A stretch of 10,080 bases of DNA from Pseudanabaena sp. UBA1465 (GCA_002325645.1 DCSN01000194.1:1-10080); one strand, 5' to 3'. Positions 1 through 5,828 are shown, counted from the stretch's first letter. Notes: a model not told the origin generated them from the letters alone. Translations and numbers: made by a program.

Positions 1-16
1 TTCCCACTCACATTAG

Positions 17-289
17 TTAAATGAAAATGGTGAGGACTATTTTGTTGCGACTAGCATTGAAGTACCAGGCTTAGTTGCTGAGGCTGATACCATTGAAGAG
101 GTTTTAGAAATTGCTGCTGATCTAGTGCCTATGTTTATTGGGCATCAGCGTCAGGAGCGTTATGTGACTTTACGGGATGCGATCGCCAATGGTGCTAGGT
201 CGTTAAAACAAAGATTTTTTAACCCTAGTCAAAAGCTTAATGATCCTGCCCATGAGGAGTTTTGGGCGTTGCAGGGTATAAGGGTATAA
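17..289 (+). pseudogene. Chimeric remnant: DUF1902/HicB-like antitoxin piece fused in frame to the N-terminus of a Wzt-type ABC ATPase
   Basis: An open frame runs from just after a TAG at 14-16 to TAA at 287-289. Its first part (about 17-136) reads like a HicB/DUF1902 small antitoxin domain: the pattern is YFVATSIEVPGLVAEADTIE followed by a helix rich in E, L, A. From about 137 it switches in frame to the start of a polysaccharide-export ABC ATPase (Wzt), recognisable from IGHQRQERYVTLRDAIAN and then NDPAHEEFWALQ, the stretch that in complete Wzt proteins leads into the nucleotide-binding domain. The frame ends three residues after the ALQ, so Walker A, signature and Walker B are all absent. 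The only in-frame ATG is at 131, giving a 52-residue peptide. It cannot work as an ATPase. I infer a recombination scar; the antitoxin assignment is by motif resemblance and less sure than the Wzt one. Confidence 0.65.
137..201 (+). repeat. 65-bp direct repeat, left copy (Wzt N-terminal coding sequence)
   Basis: This stretch matches 4636-4700 at 62 of 65 positions by hand alignment, in the same orientation and reading frame. Similarity stops sharply at the 3' side, just after GTGCTAGGTC. On the 5' side only a short CTATGT microhomology remains, offset by one base. It codes the IGxQRQERYVTLRDAIAN segment of a Wzt-type ATPase and contains a HIP1 octamer (179-186). The two copies bracket the wzm, DUF29, Uma2 and toxin-antitoxin genes. 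Confidence 0.8.
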
Positions 290-342
290 TCGATATCATA
301 ATACGAATCTTAGAATCGCCTTTTTATGGAAGCTTGTAAGTT

Positions 343-768
343 ATGAGCAAAACTTTGTACGAACAAGACTACGGACTTTGGGCTGAGCAGATGGCAGATC
401 TGATCGAGGCTGGGCGTTTTGGTGAGTTAGATATTGAAAATTTGGAGGAGGAGGTGCGCGATTTGTCGAAGCGGGAGCGCGATCGCCTGTTGAGTAGTTT
501 GCGGTTGATCGTGCATCATTTGCTAATGTGGGACTATCAGCCCCAATGCAGGTCAAGAAGTTGGCAGGGAAGTATTCAAAGGGAGCGAGCAAATATTTCC
601 CTTTATTTGGAAGATAGCCCTAGTTTGAGGCGTTATTTAGCAAATGAGTGGTTGTATAAGATTTATCTGGTAGCTTGTGCCGATGCTTTTAAGGAAACAG
701 GTTTAAAGTTCCCAGAGGTTTGTTCCTATGAGATTGGTGATGTCTTACATCGAGATGTTAATTTTTGA
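343..768 (+). CDS. DUF29 family protein (copy 1)
   Basis: A 141-residue DUF29 protein, the usual family size of about 140-150. The N-terminal half shows the family pattern: LYEQDYGLWAEQMADLI, then ELDIENLEEEVRDLSKRERD, then a helix ending in HHLLMWDYQPQ, followed by the RSRSW/IQRER segment. It is predicted all-helical and soluble, with no signal peptide or membrane span. The family function is not established; these proteins are heavily duplicated in cyanobacteria. It is close to the copy at 3445 over the first ~68 residues, but the last ~50 residues diverge strongly (KETGLKFPEVCSYEIGDVL against AETDLDMPVDCPYAIADVL). A weak GGAAG lies 10 bases before the start. It sits between the broken Wzt remnant and wzm, with a 46-base gap to the latter. 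Confidence 0.85.
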   Translation: MSKTLYEQDYGLWAEQMADLIEAGRFGELDIENLEEEVRDLSKRERDRLLSSLRLIVHHLLMWDYQPQCRSRSWQGSIQRERANISLYLEDSPSLRRYLANEWLYKIYLVACADAFKETGLKFPEVCSYEIGDVLHRDVNF

Positions 769-814
769 GAAGGGTAGATGAGATGGAAACTTTAAGAGAT
801 AACAAAATAAAGAT

Positions 815-1639
815 ATGACTGCCAAAGTAACTGTTATCCGATCGCAAAATAAATCTTTAGGCGAAGGAATTCATGAATTTTGGGAATACCGTGAATTGCT
901 GTATATGCTGATGCTGCGACGGATCACGGTACGTTATAAACAAACGGTGATTGGGATTGCGTGGGTTCTGATTCAGCCCCTAGTCTCAATGACTATTTTT
1001 AGTATCATTTTTGGGAACTTGGTTAAAATCCCATCCGATGGGGTTCCTTATCCTATTTTTGTTTATTCGGCATTAGTTTTATGGGGATTATTTTCTGAAG
1101 GCGTGACCCGTTCTGGCTCCAGTTTACTCACAGAAGCCCAGCTAATTACTAAGGTTTATTTCCCACGACTGATCATTCCTTTAGCGGCTGTGGGTTCGGC
1201 ATGGATTGATTTTGTCGTCTCTTTATTTTTGTTATTACCCCTTGCCTTTATTTATGGAATGCGTCCAAATTGGGGATTATTGCTAATTCCGCTAGTGATG
1301 ATCATGACGATGGTATTAGCGACAGGTATTGGCATGATCTTAGCTGCGCTCAATGTCCGCTATCGGGATTTTCAGTATATTATTCCATTTTTAATTCAGG
1401 TCTGGCTCTATGCTTCGCCAGTGGTTTATTCTGTGCAGATCGTACCTCAGCGTTTTTTGTTTTGGTATTATCTCAACCCAATGGCAGGTTTTTTAGATGT
1501 ATTTCGGTTTGCGGTGACGGGACAGACTGCATTTAGTTGGATTGGGTTTGGTTGGTCAACAGTCAGTGCGATCGCCATTTTTAGTCTAGGAACTTGGATA
1601 TTTCGTTCGGCGGAAGAGGGATTTGCGGATTATATTTAA
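815..1639 (+). CDS. wzm: Wzm-type ABC-2 permease for O-antigen/polysaccharide export
   Basis: This 274-residue inner-membrane protein is the channel-forming half of an ABC exporter that moves lipid-linked polysaccharide to the periplasm. About six hydrophobic spans are visible, near residues 45-69, 79-97, 118-147, 154-177, 188-208 and 243-264, preceded by a cytoplasmic amphipathic N-terminus (EFWEYRELLYMLMLRRITVRYKQT region). Family hallmarks include IGIAWVLIQPL, SLLTEAQLITKVYFPR, VRYRDFQYIIPF, YASPVVYS and LNPMAGFLD. The C-terminus FRSAEEGFADYI is complete and typical of the family. Wzm normally sits next to its ATPase Wzt; here the next frame is a DUF29 fragment and only broken Wzt starts occur nearby, so the ATPase must be supplied from outside the window or the exporter is inactive. 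The start is the ATG at 815, which has no strong Shine-Dalgarno. Confidence 0.92.
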   Translation: MTAKVTVIRSQNKSLGEGIHEFWEYRELLYMLMLRRITVRYKQTVIGIAWVLIQPLVSMTIFSIIFGNLVKIPSDGVPYPIFVYSALVLWGLFSEGVTRSGSSLLTEAQLITKVYFPRLIIPLAAVGSAWIDFVVSLFLLLPLAFIYGMRPNWGLLLIPLVMIMTMVLATGIGMILAALNVRYRDFQYIIPFLIQVWLYASPVVYSVQIVPQRFLFWYYLNPMAGFLDVFRFAVTGQTAFSWIGFGWSTVSAIAIFSLGTWIFRSAEEGFADYI

Positions 1640-1650
1640 AAAGTGAGATC

Positions 1651-1917
1651 GCGCATTTGTTGAAGTGGCAAGTGCAGCATTGGCGGCAGTCTAACAGTTG
1701 GCGAGCGACAATTCGAGTGCAACGTACATCAATTGATAAATTGTTGCGGCGCAACCCTGGGTTAAAGTCTAGACTTGATGAAGCACTCATAGAAAGCTGG
1801 TCTGAGGCTAGAGATTTAGCGATCGCTGAAACTGATTTACCAGACAACAATTTTCCTGAAATTTGCCCTTTTTCATTAGAGGAGATCATGAATCCCGATT
1901 TCTTCCCTTTACCCTAA
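1651..1917 (+). pseudogene. 5'-truncated DUF29 gene (copy 2, C-terminal ~85 residues)
   Basis: The frame starting at GCG 1651 encodes the C-terminal two thirds of a DUF29 protein, from AHLLKWQVQHW through QRTSIDKLLRRNPGLKSRLD and DLAIAETDLPD to EIMNPDF. By hand, 78 of 84 residues match the full-length copy at 7955-8413. The missing N-terminus (about 56 residues) is replaced abruptly by the 3' end of wzm: homology begins within about a dozen bases of the wzm stop codon (1637-1639). The same frame is open back to an ATG at 1594 inside wzm, which would give a 107-residue hybrid, but that extension is wzm sequence read in another frame. The C-terminus also differs after MNPDF, ending FPLP. I call it a truncated pseudogene, although a short expressed protein cannot be excluded. 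Confidence 0.75.
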
Positions 1918-1948
1918 AACCCATTTATTGACATTTAGTAATTTAGCT

Positions 1949-2641
1949 ATGTTAAATGCAACTATTCAGCCAGCAGTCAAGCCTTTAGAAAATGGCGATC
2001 GCCTCAATCGTGTTGAGTTTGAAAGGCGTTACGAGCTACTACCACCCCACAAAAAAGCTGAATTAATTGATGGAGTCGTCTATATGGCTGCCGCGCTGAG
2101 ATACAAAAGTCATGGTTTACCCCACAGTTCTCTGATGGGTTGGTTAGCAACCTATGCTGCTAATACTGTAGGTGTAGAGCTTGCAGACAATGCCACGGTG
2201 AGATTAGATTTAGACAATGAACCGCAGCCTGATGCGCTGCTACGAATTCGGTCAGAGTTTGGCGGACAGTCGCGCATTAGTGATGATGACTATATCGAAG
2301 GTGCGCCCGAGTTAATTGTGGAAATCTCTGGTTCCACGGTTTCCTACGATCTCTATGACAAGTTAACTGTCTATCGCCGTCATGGTGTATTGGAATATAT
2401 CGTTTGGCGAGTATACGATCAAGCGATCGACTGGTTTTATCTCGAAAACGGTGAATATATTAAACTTGAGATGAATAATTTAGGGATTATTGAAAGCAGA
2501 ATATTTCCAAGTTTAGTATTATCGATTAATCAGCTTGTGCAGGGGAATTTGGCTGAGGTTTTGGCTTTGCAGCAGCAGCAATTTAAAACCAAAAAGCATA
2601 AGAATTATTGCCAAAAGTTACGATCGCGGCAAGAAGTTTAG
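1949..2641 (+). CDS. Uma2 family (DUF820) PD-(D/E)XK-fold protein
   Basis: A 230-residue Uma2-family protein. The family has a restriction-endonuclease-like fold and is expanded in cyanobacteria; its biological role is unknown. The expected elements are present: an N-terminal region with AELIDGVVYMA, then the core acidic residue in QPDALLRI (D95), the E125 of APELIVEISGST, and a lysine in DLYDKLTVYRRHGV (K138), followed by the strand LEYIVWRV. This matches the D...ExS...K layout of the Uma2 active site, so a metal-dependent nuclease centre is plausible but untested. The C-terminus is polar and basic (QQQQFKTKKHK). I chose the ATG at 1949; an in-frame TTG at 1928 would add seven residues with no family support. 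It is 31 bases after the truncated DUF29 gene. Confidence 0.85.
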   Translation: MLNATIQPAVKPLENGDRLNRVEFERRYELLPPHKKAELIDGVVYMAAALRYKSHGLPHSSLMGWLATYAANTVGVELADNATVRLDLDNEPQPDALLRIRSEFGGQSRISDDDYIEGAPELIVEISGSTVSYDLYDKLTVYRRHGVLEYIVWRVYDQAIDWFYLENGEYIKLEMNNLGIIESRIFPSLVLSINQLVQGNLAEVLALQQQQFKTKKHKNYCQKLRSRQEV

Positions 2642-2694
2642 GCTCAGGATTAGTATGTTAAATTAGCTTTGTCGGGCTTGTAGGATTTCTAGCG

Positions 2695-3402
2695 ATGACG
2701 ACTTTACCCATACGCACAGGCAAAAAAGTTATCTACCCTGATAGTGATGGACAACCAATGGCGGATAATACGCAACAATTTCGCTGGATTGTGCTGATCA
2801 AGGAGAATTTGGAATTGATTTTTGCTAACGCTGCTGATGTATTTGTGGCGGGTGATCTGTTGTGGTATCCCGTGGAAGGACATCCAGAGATTCGGGTGGC
2901 TCCTGATGTGCTGGTTGCGTTTGGTCGCGCTAAGGGCGATCGCGGTTCTTATCAGCAATGGCGAGAAAATAATATTGCGCCCCAAGTCGTATTTGAAATT
3001 CTTTCTCCTGGCAATCGATTAAAGGAAATGACTAAAAAGTTGCAGTTCTACGATCGCTATGGGGTCGAAGAATATTACATTTATGATCCCGAAACCAATG
3101 AACTGAATGGCTTGTACAAAAAAGATAATCGACTGAATGTAATCGAAGATATCGAAGATTGGATTAGTCCGCGCTTGCAGATTCGATTTAAGATTTCTGA
3201 AGATAATTTGGAAATTTATCGTCCTGATGGTCAAAAATTTCTGACAACTCTTGAGTTAAGTCAATATGCTGACCAAGAGAGCCAACGGGCTAACCAAGAA
3301 AGTCAACGCGCTAACCAAGAAAGTCAACGCGCTAACCAAGAATATGAGAGAGCCGAACGTTTGTCAGCACAACTAAGGGCTATGGGAATTCAACCTGCTT
3401 AG
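2695..3402 (+). CDS. Uma2 family (DUF820) protein with repeat-built polar C-terminal tail
   Basis: A 235-residue Uma2 protein from a different subfamily than its upstream neighbour. The core shows RVAPDVLVAFG (D71), PQVVFEILSPGNR (E101 in the ExLS motif) and KEMTKKLQFYDRYGVEEYY (K115), the full PD-(D/E)XK arrangement, followed by YIYDPETNELNGL. After the catalytic domain, residues about 192-219 consist of four seven-residue units of the type ANQESQR, then ERAERLSAQLRAMGI. This is a charged helical tail ending in the motif commonly seen at the C-terminus of long cyanobacterial Uma2 proteins. AGGA at 2682-2685 supports the ATG at 2695. The function is unknown; nuclease activity is an inference from the motif only. 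The sequence similarity between the two Uma2 genes is too low for a recent tandem duplication. Confidence 0.87.
   Translation: MTTLPIRTGKKVIYPDSDGQPMADNTQQFRWIVLIKENLELIFANAADVFVAGDLLWYPVEGHPEIRVAPDVLVAFGRAKGDRGSYQQWRENNIAPQVVFEILSPGNRLKEMTKKLQFYDRYGVEEYYIYDPETNELNGLYKKDNRLNVIEDIEDWISPRLQIRFKISEDNLEIYRPDGQKFLTTLELSQYADQESQRANQESQRANQESQRANQEYERAERLSAQLRAMGIQPA
3268..3351 (+). repeat. Four tandem 21-bp units encoding an ANQESQR heptad
   Basis: Units lie at 3268-3288, 3289-3309, 3310-3330 and 3331-3351. Units 2 and 3 are identical (GCTAACCAAGAAAGTCAACGC), unit 1 differs at a few positions, and unit 4 keeps only the first nine bases exactly. The repeat length is a whole number of codons and equals one coiled-coil heptad, so copy-number change would lengthen or shorten the Uma2 tail without a frameshift. 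Confidence 0.9.
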
Positions 3403-3444
3403 TTTGTTTTTATTAACGTTAAGATCAATTTTTTGGTTGGAACT

Positions 3445-3876
3445 ATGACAACTTTATACGAACAAGACTTTGGACTCTGGGCTGAGCAGATGGCGGATCT
3501 GATCGCGGCGGGTCGGTTTGCGGAGTTGGATATTGAAAATTTAGTGGAGGAGGTGCGCGATTTGTCGAAACGGGAGCGCGATCGCCTATTAAGCAGCCTA
3601 CGTTTAATCGTGCATCATTTGCTGAAGTGGGACTATCAACCCCAAAAAAGATCGCGGAGTTGGCAAACCACAATCCAACGGGAAAGACTGAATATTAAAA
3701 AGTATTTGCGAGATAGTCCAAGTCTCAAGCGCTACTTAACGCCTGAATATTTAGAGCAAGTTTATGAGACTGGTCGTTTAGATGCGATCGCCGAGACAGA
3801 TTTAGATATGCCTGTTGATTGTCCCTACGCGATCGCCGATGTGTTGGAACGCAATCTAGAAGTTGGTGAGCGATGA
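3445..3876 (+). CDS. DUF29 family protein (copy 3)
   Basis: A complete 143-residue DUF29 protein, all-helical and soluble by inspection. It carries TLYEQDFGLWAEQMADLI, ELDIENLVEEVRDLSKRERD, HHLLKWDYQPQ, then a basic RSRSWQTTIQRER segment, and the family's C-terminal pattern DAIAETDL followed by CPYAIADVLE. I chose the ATG at 3445; an in-frame TTG at 3433 would add four residues. Its stop overlaps the start of the nucleotidyltransferase gene in an ATGA (3873-3876), so the two are probably translated in succession. Over the first ~67 residues it differs from copy 1 at only about five places, but it is far less similar afterwards. The family function is unknown; the coupling to a toxin-antitoxin pair is noted separately. 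Confidence 0.87.
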   Translation: MTTLYEQDFGLWAEQMADLIAAGRFAELDIENLVEEVRDLSKRERDRLLSSLRLIVHHLLKWDYQPQKRSRSWQTTIQRERLNIKKYLRDSPSLKRYLTPEYLEQVYETGRLDAIAETDLDMPVDCPYAIADVLERNLEVGER

Positions 3877-4193
3877 AGCAAGTAACCACTGAGTTGTTGG
3901 AACAAATTACTCAAAAACTAGCGGCAACTTTGAACCCAGAGCAAATAATCTTGTTTGGATCTTATGCCTATGGTGAACCTAATGAGGATAGCGACATTGA
4001 CCTAATGGTAATTGTGTCGCATTCTGATGAACCTCGTTATCGGCGATCGCGTCTAGCTTATAGGGCATTGCGTGGGATAAGAATACCCACTGATGTGATT
4101 GTGGTAACGCGAGAGGAAGTAAAAAGAAAAATCAATGTAAAGAGTTCCTTGATAAGTCGAGTCATTCATGATGGGAAGGTTCTCTATGGATGA
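3873..4193 (+). CDS. mntA: MNT-domain nucleotidyltransferase, probable antitoxin of a HEPN/MNT system
   Basis: A 106-residue minimal nucleotidyltransferase of the polymerase-beta fold. The diagnostic motif is clear: LFGSYAYGEPNEDSDIDLMV, with G29-S30 and the metal-binding pair D41 and D43. A third acidic residue is likely D74 in IPTDVIVVT. In characterised HEPN/MNT modules this protein is the antitoxin and neutralises the HEPN toxin by transferring AMP to it. All catalytic residues appear present, so it should be active. It starts in an ATGA overlap with the upstream DUF29 gene, and its last codons overlap the start of the HEPN gene, the usual antitoxin-toxin arrangement. The symbol is by family analogy and the toxin-antitoxin role is inferred from motif plus partner. 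Confidence 0.85.
   Translation: MKQVTTELLEQITQKLAATLNPEQIILFGSYAYGEPNEDSDIDLMVIVSHSDEPRYRRSRLAYRALRGIRIPTDVIVVTREEVKRKINVKSSLISRVIHDGKVLYG
4173..4179 (+). promoter_or_regulatory. Shine-Dalgarno GGGAAGG deciding the start of the HEPN gene
   Basis: This purine-rich site lies six bases before the ATG at 4186. It favours that start over the upstream ATGs at 4168 and 4171, which would place the site inside the coding sequence. It sits within the end of the nucleotidyltransferase gene. Confidence 0.6.
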
Positions 4194-4581
4194 TGAGCTT
4201 TATCAGGAAATACAAGATTGGTTGTTCAAAAGTCAGAGAGATTTAGAGTCAGCTAAGGTATTGTTTGAGCATGAATTTTTTGATGTTGTTGTTTATCATT
4301 GTCAACAATCTGCGGAGAAAGCGTTAAAGGCTTATTTGGTGTATCAGGCAGTTACCTTGCAAAAAACTCATAATCTTGTTGTTTTGCTAGAAAATTGCCT
4401 TGATTTTGACCTTGGCTTTGAAATATTACGGACTTCAGCAGAAGTTCTTACACCCTATGCAACTGAATTCCGATATCCTAGTGATATAGTCGAGCCTGAT
4501 ATATCTGAAGCGGAAGAGGCTTTGGCAATGGCTGAATCGGTTTTAAGTTTTGTGATTAAGTTATTACCTAATAAATTTTAG
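4186..4581 (+). CDS. HEPN-domain protein, probable toxin of the HEPN/MNT pair
   Basis: A 131-residue all-helical HEPN protein of the PF05168 type. Recognisable elements are WLFKSQRDLESAKVLFE, then YHCQQSAEKALKAYL (37-51), KTHNLVVLLE (60-69) and TPYATEFRYPS (89-99). HEPN toxins of the HepT group use an R-x4-6-H pair for RNA cleavage; I do not see a clean copy of that motif here, as is common in this HEPN branch, so RNase activity is uncertain. It overlaps the nucleotidyltransferase gene by eight bases, and the start at 4186 is chosen from the GGGAAGG six bases upstream; starts at 4168 or 4171 would add five or six residues. The linkage to an MNT partner with intact catalytic residues makes a toxin-antitoxin or regulatory pair the best reading. 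Confidence 0.83.
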   Translation: MDDELYQEIQDWLFKSQRDLESAKVLFEHEFFDVVVYHCQQSAEKALKAYLVYQAVTLQKTHNLVVLLENCLDFDLGFEILRTSAEVLTPYATEFRYPSDIVEPDISEAEEALAMAESVLSFVIKLLPNKF

Positions 4582-4587
4582 TTAAAT

Positions 4588-4776
4588 ATGTCGGATACGG
4601 TAATCAAGGTCGAAAATTTGAGTAAGCGCTATGTGATTGGGCCTCAGCGTCAGGAGCGTTATGTGACTTTGCGGGATGCGATCGCCAATAGTGCTAGGTC
4701 TTTTCCTTTTACGGGAACCAAACAATATGTTAATAATCGAGCATATGAGTTAGCTGAATTGATAAACTATTTGTAA
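4588..4776 (+). pseudogene. Truncated Wzt-type ABC ATPase N-terminus (export ATPase remnant)
   Basis: The 62-residue frame starts exactly like a cyanobacterial Wzt: MSDTVIKVENLSKRYVIG, then QRQERYVTLRDAIANSARS. After about residue 38 it departs into an unrelated 24-residue tail ending in YELAELINYL, which I cannot assign. The complete protein would be several hundred residues long with Walker A soon after this region, so nothing catalytic remains. It is the 5' end that the remnant at 131-289 lacks, and the two overlap over a 65-base repeat. The ATG is six bases after the HEPN stop codon, so it may still be transcribed with that pair. I infer that a wzt gene was broken by recombination; a separate functional role for the short peptide is not supported. 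Confidence 0.75.
4636..4700 (+). repeat. 65-bp direct repeat, right copy (Wzt N-terminal coding sequence)
   Basis: This is the same-orientation partner of 137-201, with three mismatches in 65 bases. It contains a HIP1 octamer at 4678-4685. The right edge of similarity coincides with the point where the Wzt reading frame turns into unrelated sequence. Confidence 0.8.
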
Positions 4777-4817
4777 AATTATTTGGCGAAATGTGGTTCC
4801 CACAATTAACAAACTCT

Positions 4818-5828
4818 ATGCGAATTGACGAAAAAAGCTCAATCCTAGTCACAGGTGGTACTGGTTCTTTTGGGAAAAAGTTTGTAGAACTAATTCTCCA
4901 AAAACTCCCTAATATTAAGCGATTAGTTATTTATTCGCGTGATGAATTAAAACAGTTTGAAATGTCCCAACAATTTTCTGAGAAAAAACATTCGGGATTA
5001 CGTTATTTTATCGGTGATATTCGTGATGTACGACGCTTAACCCGCGCCTGTGAGGGCATTGATATCGTCGTTCATGCGGCAGCACTCAAACAAGTCCCTG
5101 CTGCTGAGTACAATCCGATCGAGTTCATTCGTACTAATGTCCTAGGCTCAGAAAATGTGATTGAGGCGGCTATAGATAGTGGCGTGAAGAGGGTTGTGGC
5201 TCTGTCTACCGATAAGGCGGCGGCTCCAATTAATTTGTATGGGGCGACTAAGTTATGTGCTGACAAGTTATTTGTGGCGGCTAATAATATCAAAGGCTCT
5301 AGGGATCTGCATTTTAGTGTGGTACGTTACGGCAATGTCATGGGTTCACGCGGTTCAGTGATTCCCTTTTTCTTACAGAAACGTCATGAAGGGGTTTTAC
5401 CAATTACCGATCCGCAAATGACTCGCTTTAATATCACCCTCGAAGAAGGAGTAAATATGGTAATTTGGGCGATCGAGAATGGTTTAGGCGGCGAAATTTT
5501 TGTGCCGCGCATTCCCTCTTACCATATTACCGATGTTGCTACGGCGATCGCCCCTGATTGTGAGCAGCGCATTGTGGGCATTCGGGCAGGGGAAAAAGTG
5601 CATGAAGAAATGATTACGACTTCCGATGCTTTTACAACAGTGGATTGTGGTGAATATTATGCGATCTTGCCAGTTAATGGCAGTCTGATCGAGCAGTATT
5701 GTGCGAATGGCGCAAAAATGGTTGAAGCTGGTTTTAGCTATAATTCTGGTCAAAACAAGCAATTTTTGACTGTCGATCAGTTGCGTGTGTTGATTCAAGC
5801 CCATGTCGATCCCAATTTTGCCGTATGA
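4818..5828 (+). CDS. pseB: UDP-N-acetylglucosamine 4,6-dehydratase (inverting), pseudaminic acid step 1
   Basis: An extended short-chain dehydrogenase of 336 residues that converts UDP-GlcNAc to the 4-keto-6-deoxy-L-arabino sugar in the cytoplasm using bound NADP+. The nucleotide-binding TGGTGSFGKK loop is at residues 12-21, followed by SRDELKQFEM, the NADP-side GDIRD, and HAAALKQVPAAEYNP. The catalytic segment STDKAAAPINLYGATK places D132, K133, Y141 and K145 as in the described triad/tetrad of H. pylori FlaA1 (PseB). Downstream RYGNVMGSRGSVIP and LPITDPQMTRFNI are family hallmarks. That agreement in numbering is why I prefer the ATG at 4818 to an in-frame ATG at 4791 (nine residues longer). 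It ends in an ATGA overlap with pseC, the next enzyme of the pathway. No promoter could be identified in the short gap upstream. Confidence 0.93.
   Translation: MRIDEKSSILVTGGTGSFGKKFVELILQKLPNIKRLVIYSRDELKQFEMSQQFSEKKHSGLRYFIGDIRDVRRLTRACEGIDIVVHAAALKQVPAAEYNPIEFIRTNVLGSENVIEAAIDSGVKRVVALSTDKAAAPINLYGATKLCADKLFVAANNIKGSRDLHFSVVRYGNVMGSRGSVIPFFLQKRHEGVLPITDPQMTRFNITLEEGVNMVIWAIENGLGGEIFVPRIPSYHITDVATAIAPDCEQRIVGIRAGEKVHEEMITTSDAFTTVDCGEYYAILPVNGSLIEQYCANGAKMVEAGFSYNSGQNKQFLTVDQLRVLIQAHVDPNFAV

Noticed and set aside
13..22. TTAGTTAAAT shared with 4578-4587, upstream of both Wzt remnants
   Set aside because: Ten AT-rich bases are likely to recur by chance. The sequence between it and the 65-bp repeat is not alike in the two places.
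341..592. Minus-strand open frame opposite DUF29 copy 1, with a similar one at 3443-3673 opposite copy 3
   Set aside because: Both are shadows of the conserved DUF29 coding strand. Their resemblance to each other follows from the paralogy of the sense genes, and their proline/serine-rich composition is not protein-like.
783..818. Tiny open frame (11 residues) whose stop overlaps the wzm start
   Set aside because: Too short to support. It could act as a leader peptide, but there is no ribosome-binding site or conservation evidence.
1270..1536. + strand open frame inside wzm
   Set aside because: It lies wholly within the permease gene in another frame and has no recognisable domain.
1928..1948. 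TTG start giving a seven-residue longer first Uma2 protein
   Set aside because: The ATG at 1949 is the better start codon and the extra residues add nothing recognisable.
3413..3422. Perfect palindrome TTAACGTTAA between the second Uma2 gene and DUF29 copy 3
   Set aside because: It is short and AT-rich, has no loop, and the T run near 3429-3434 is not properly placed for an intrinsic terminator. It could be chance.
5484..5804. Minus-strand open frame opposite pseB, with others opposite the Uma2, Rpn and DUF29 genes
   Set aside because: Each lies opposite a strongly supported gene and shows no domain or start signal of its own.
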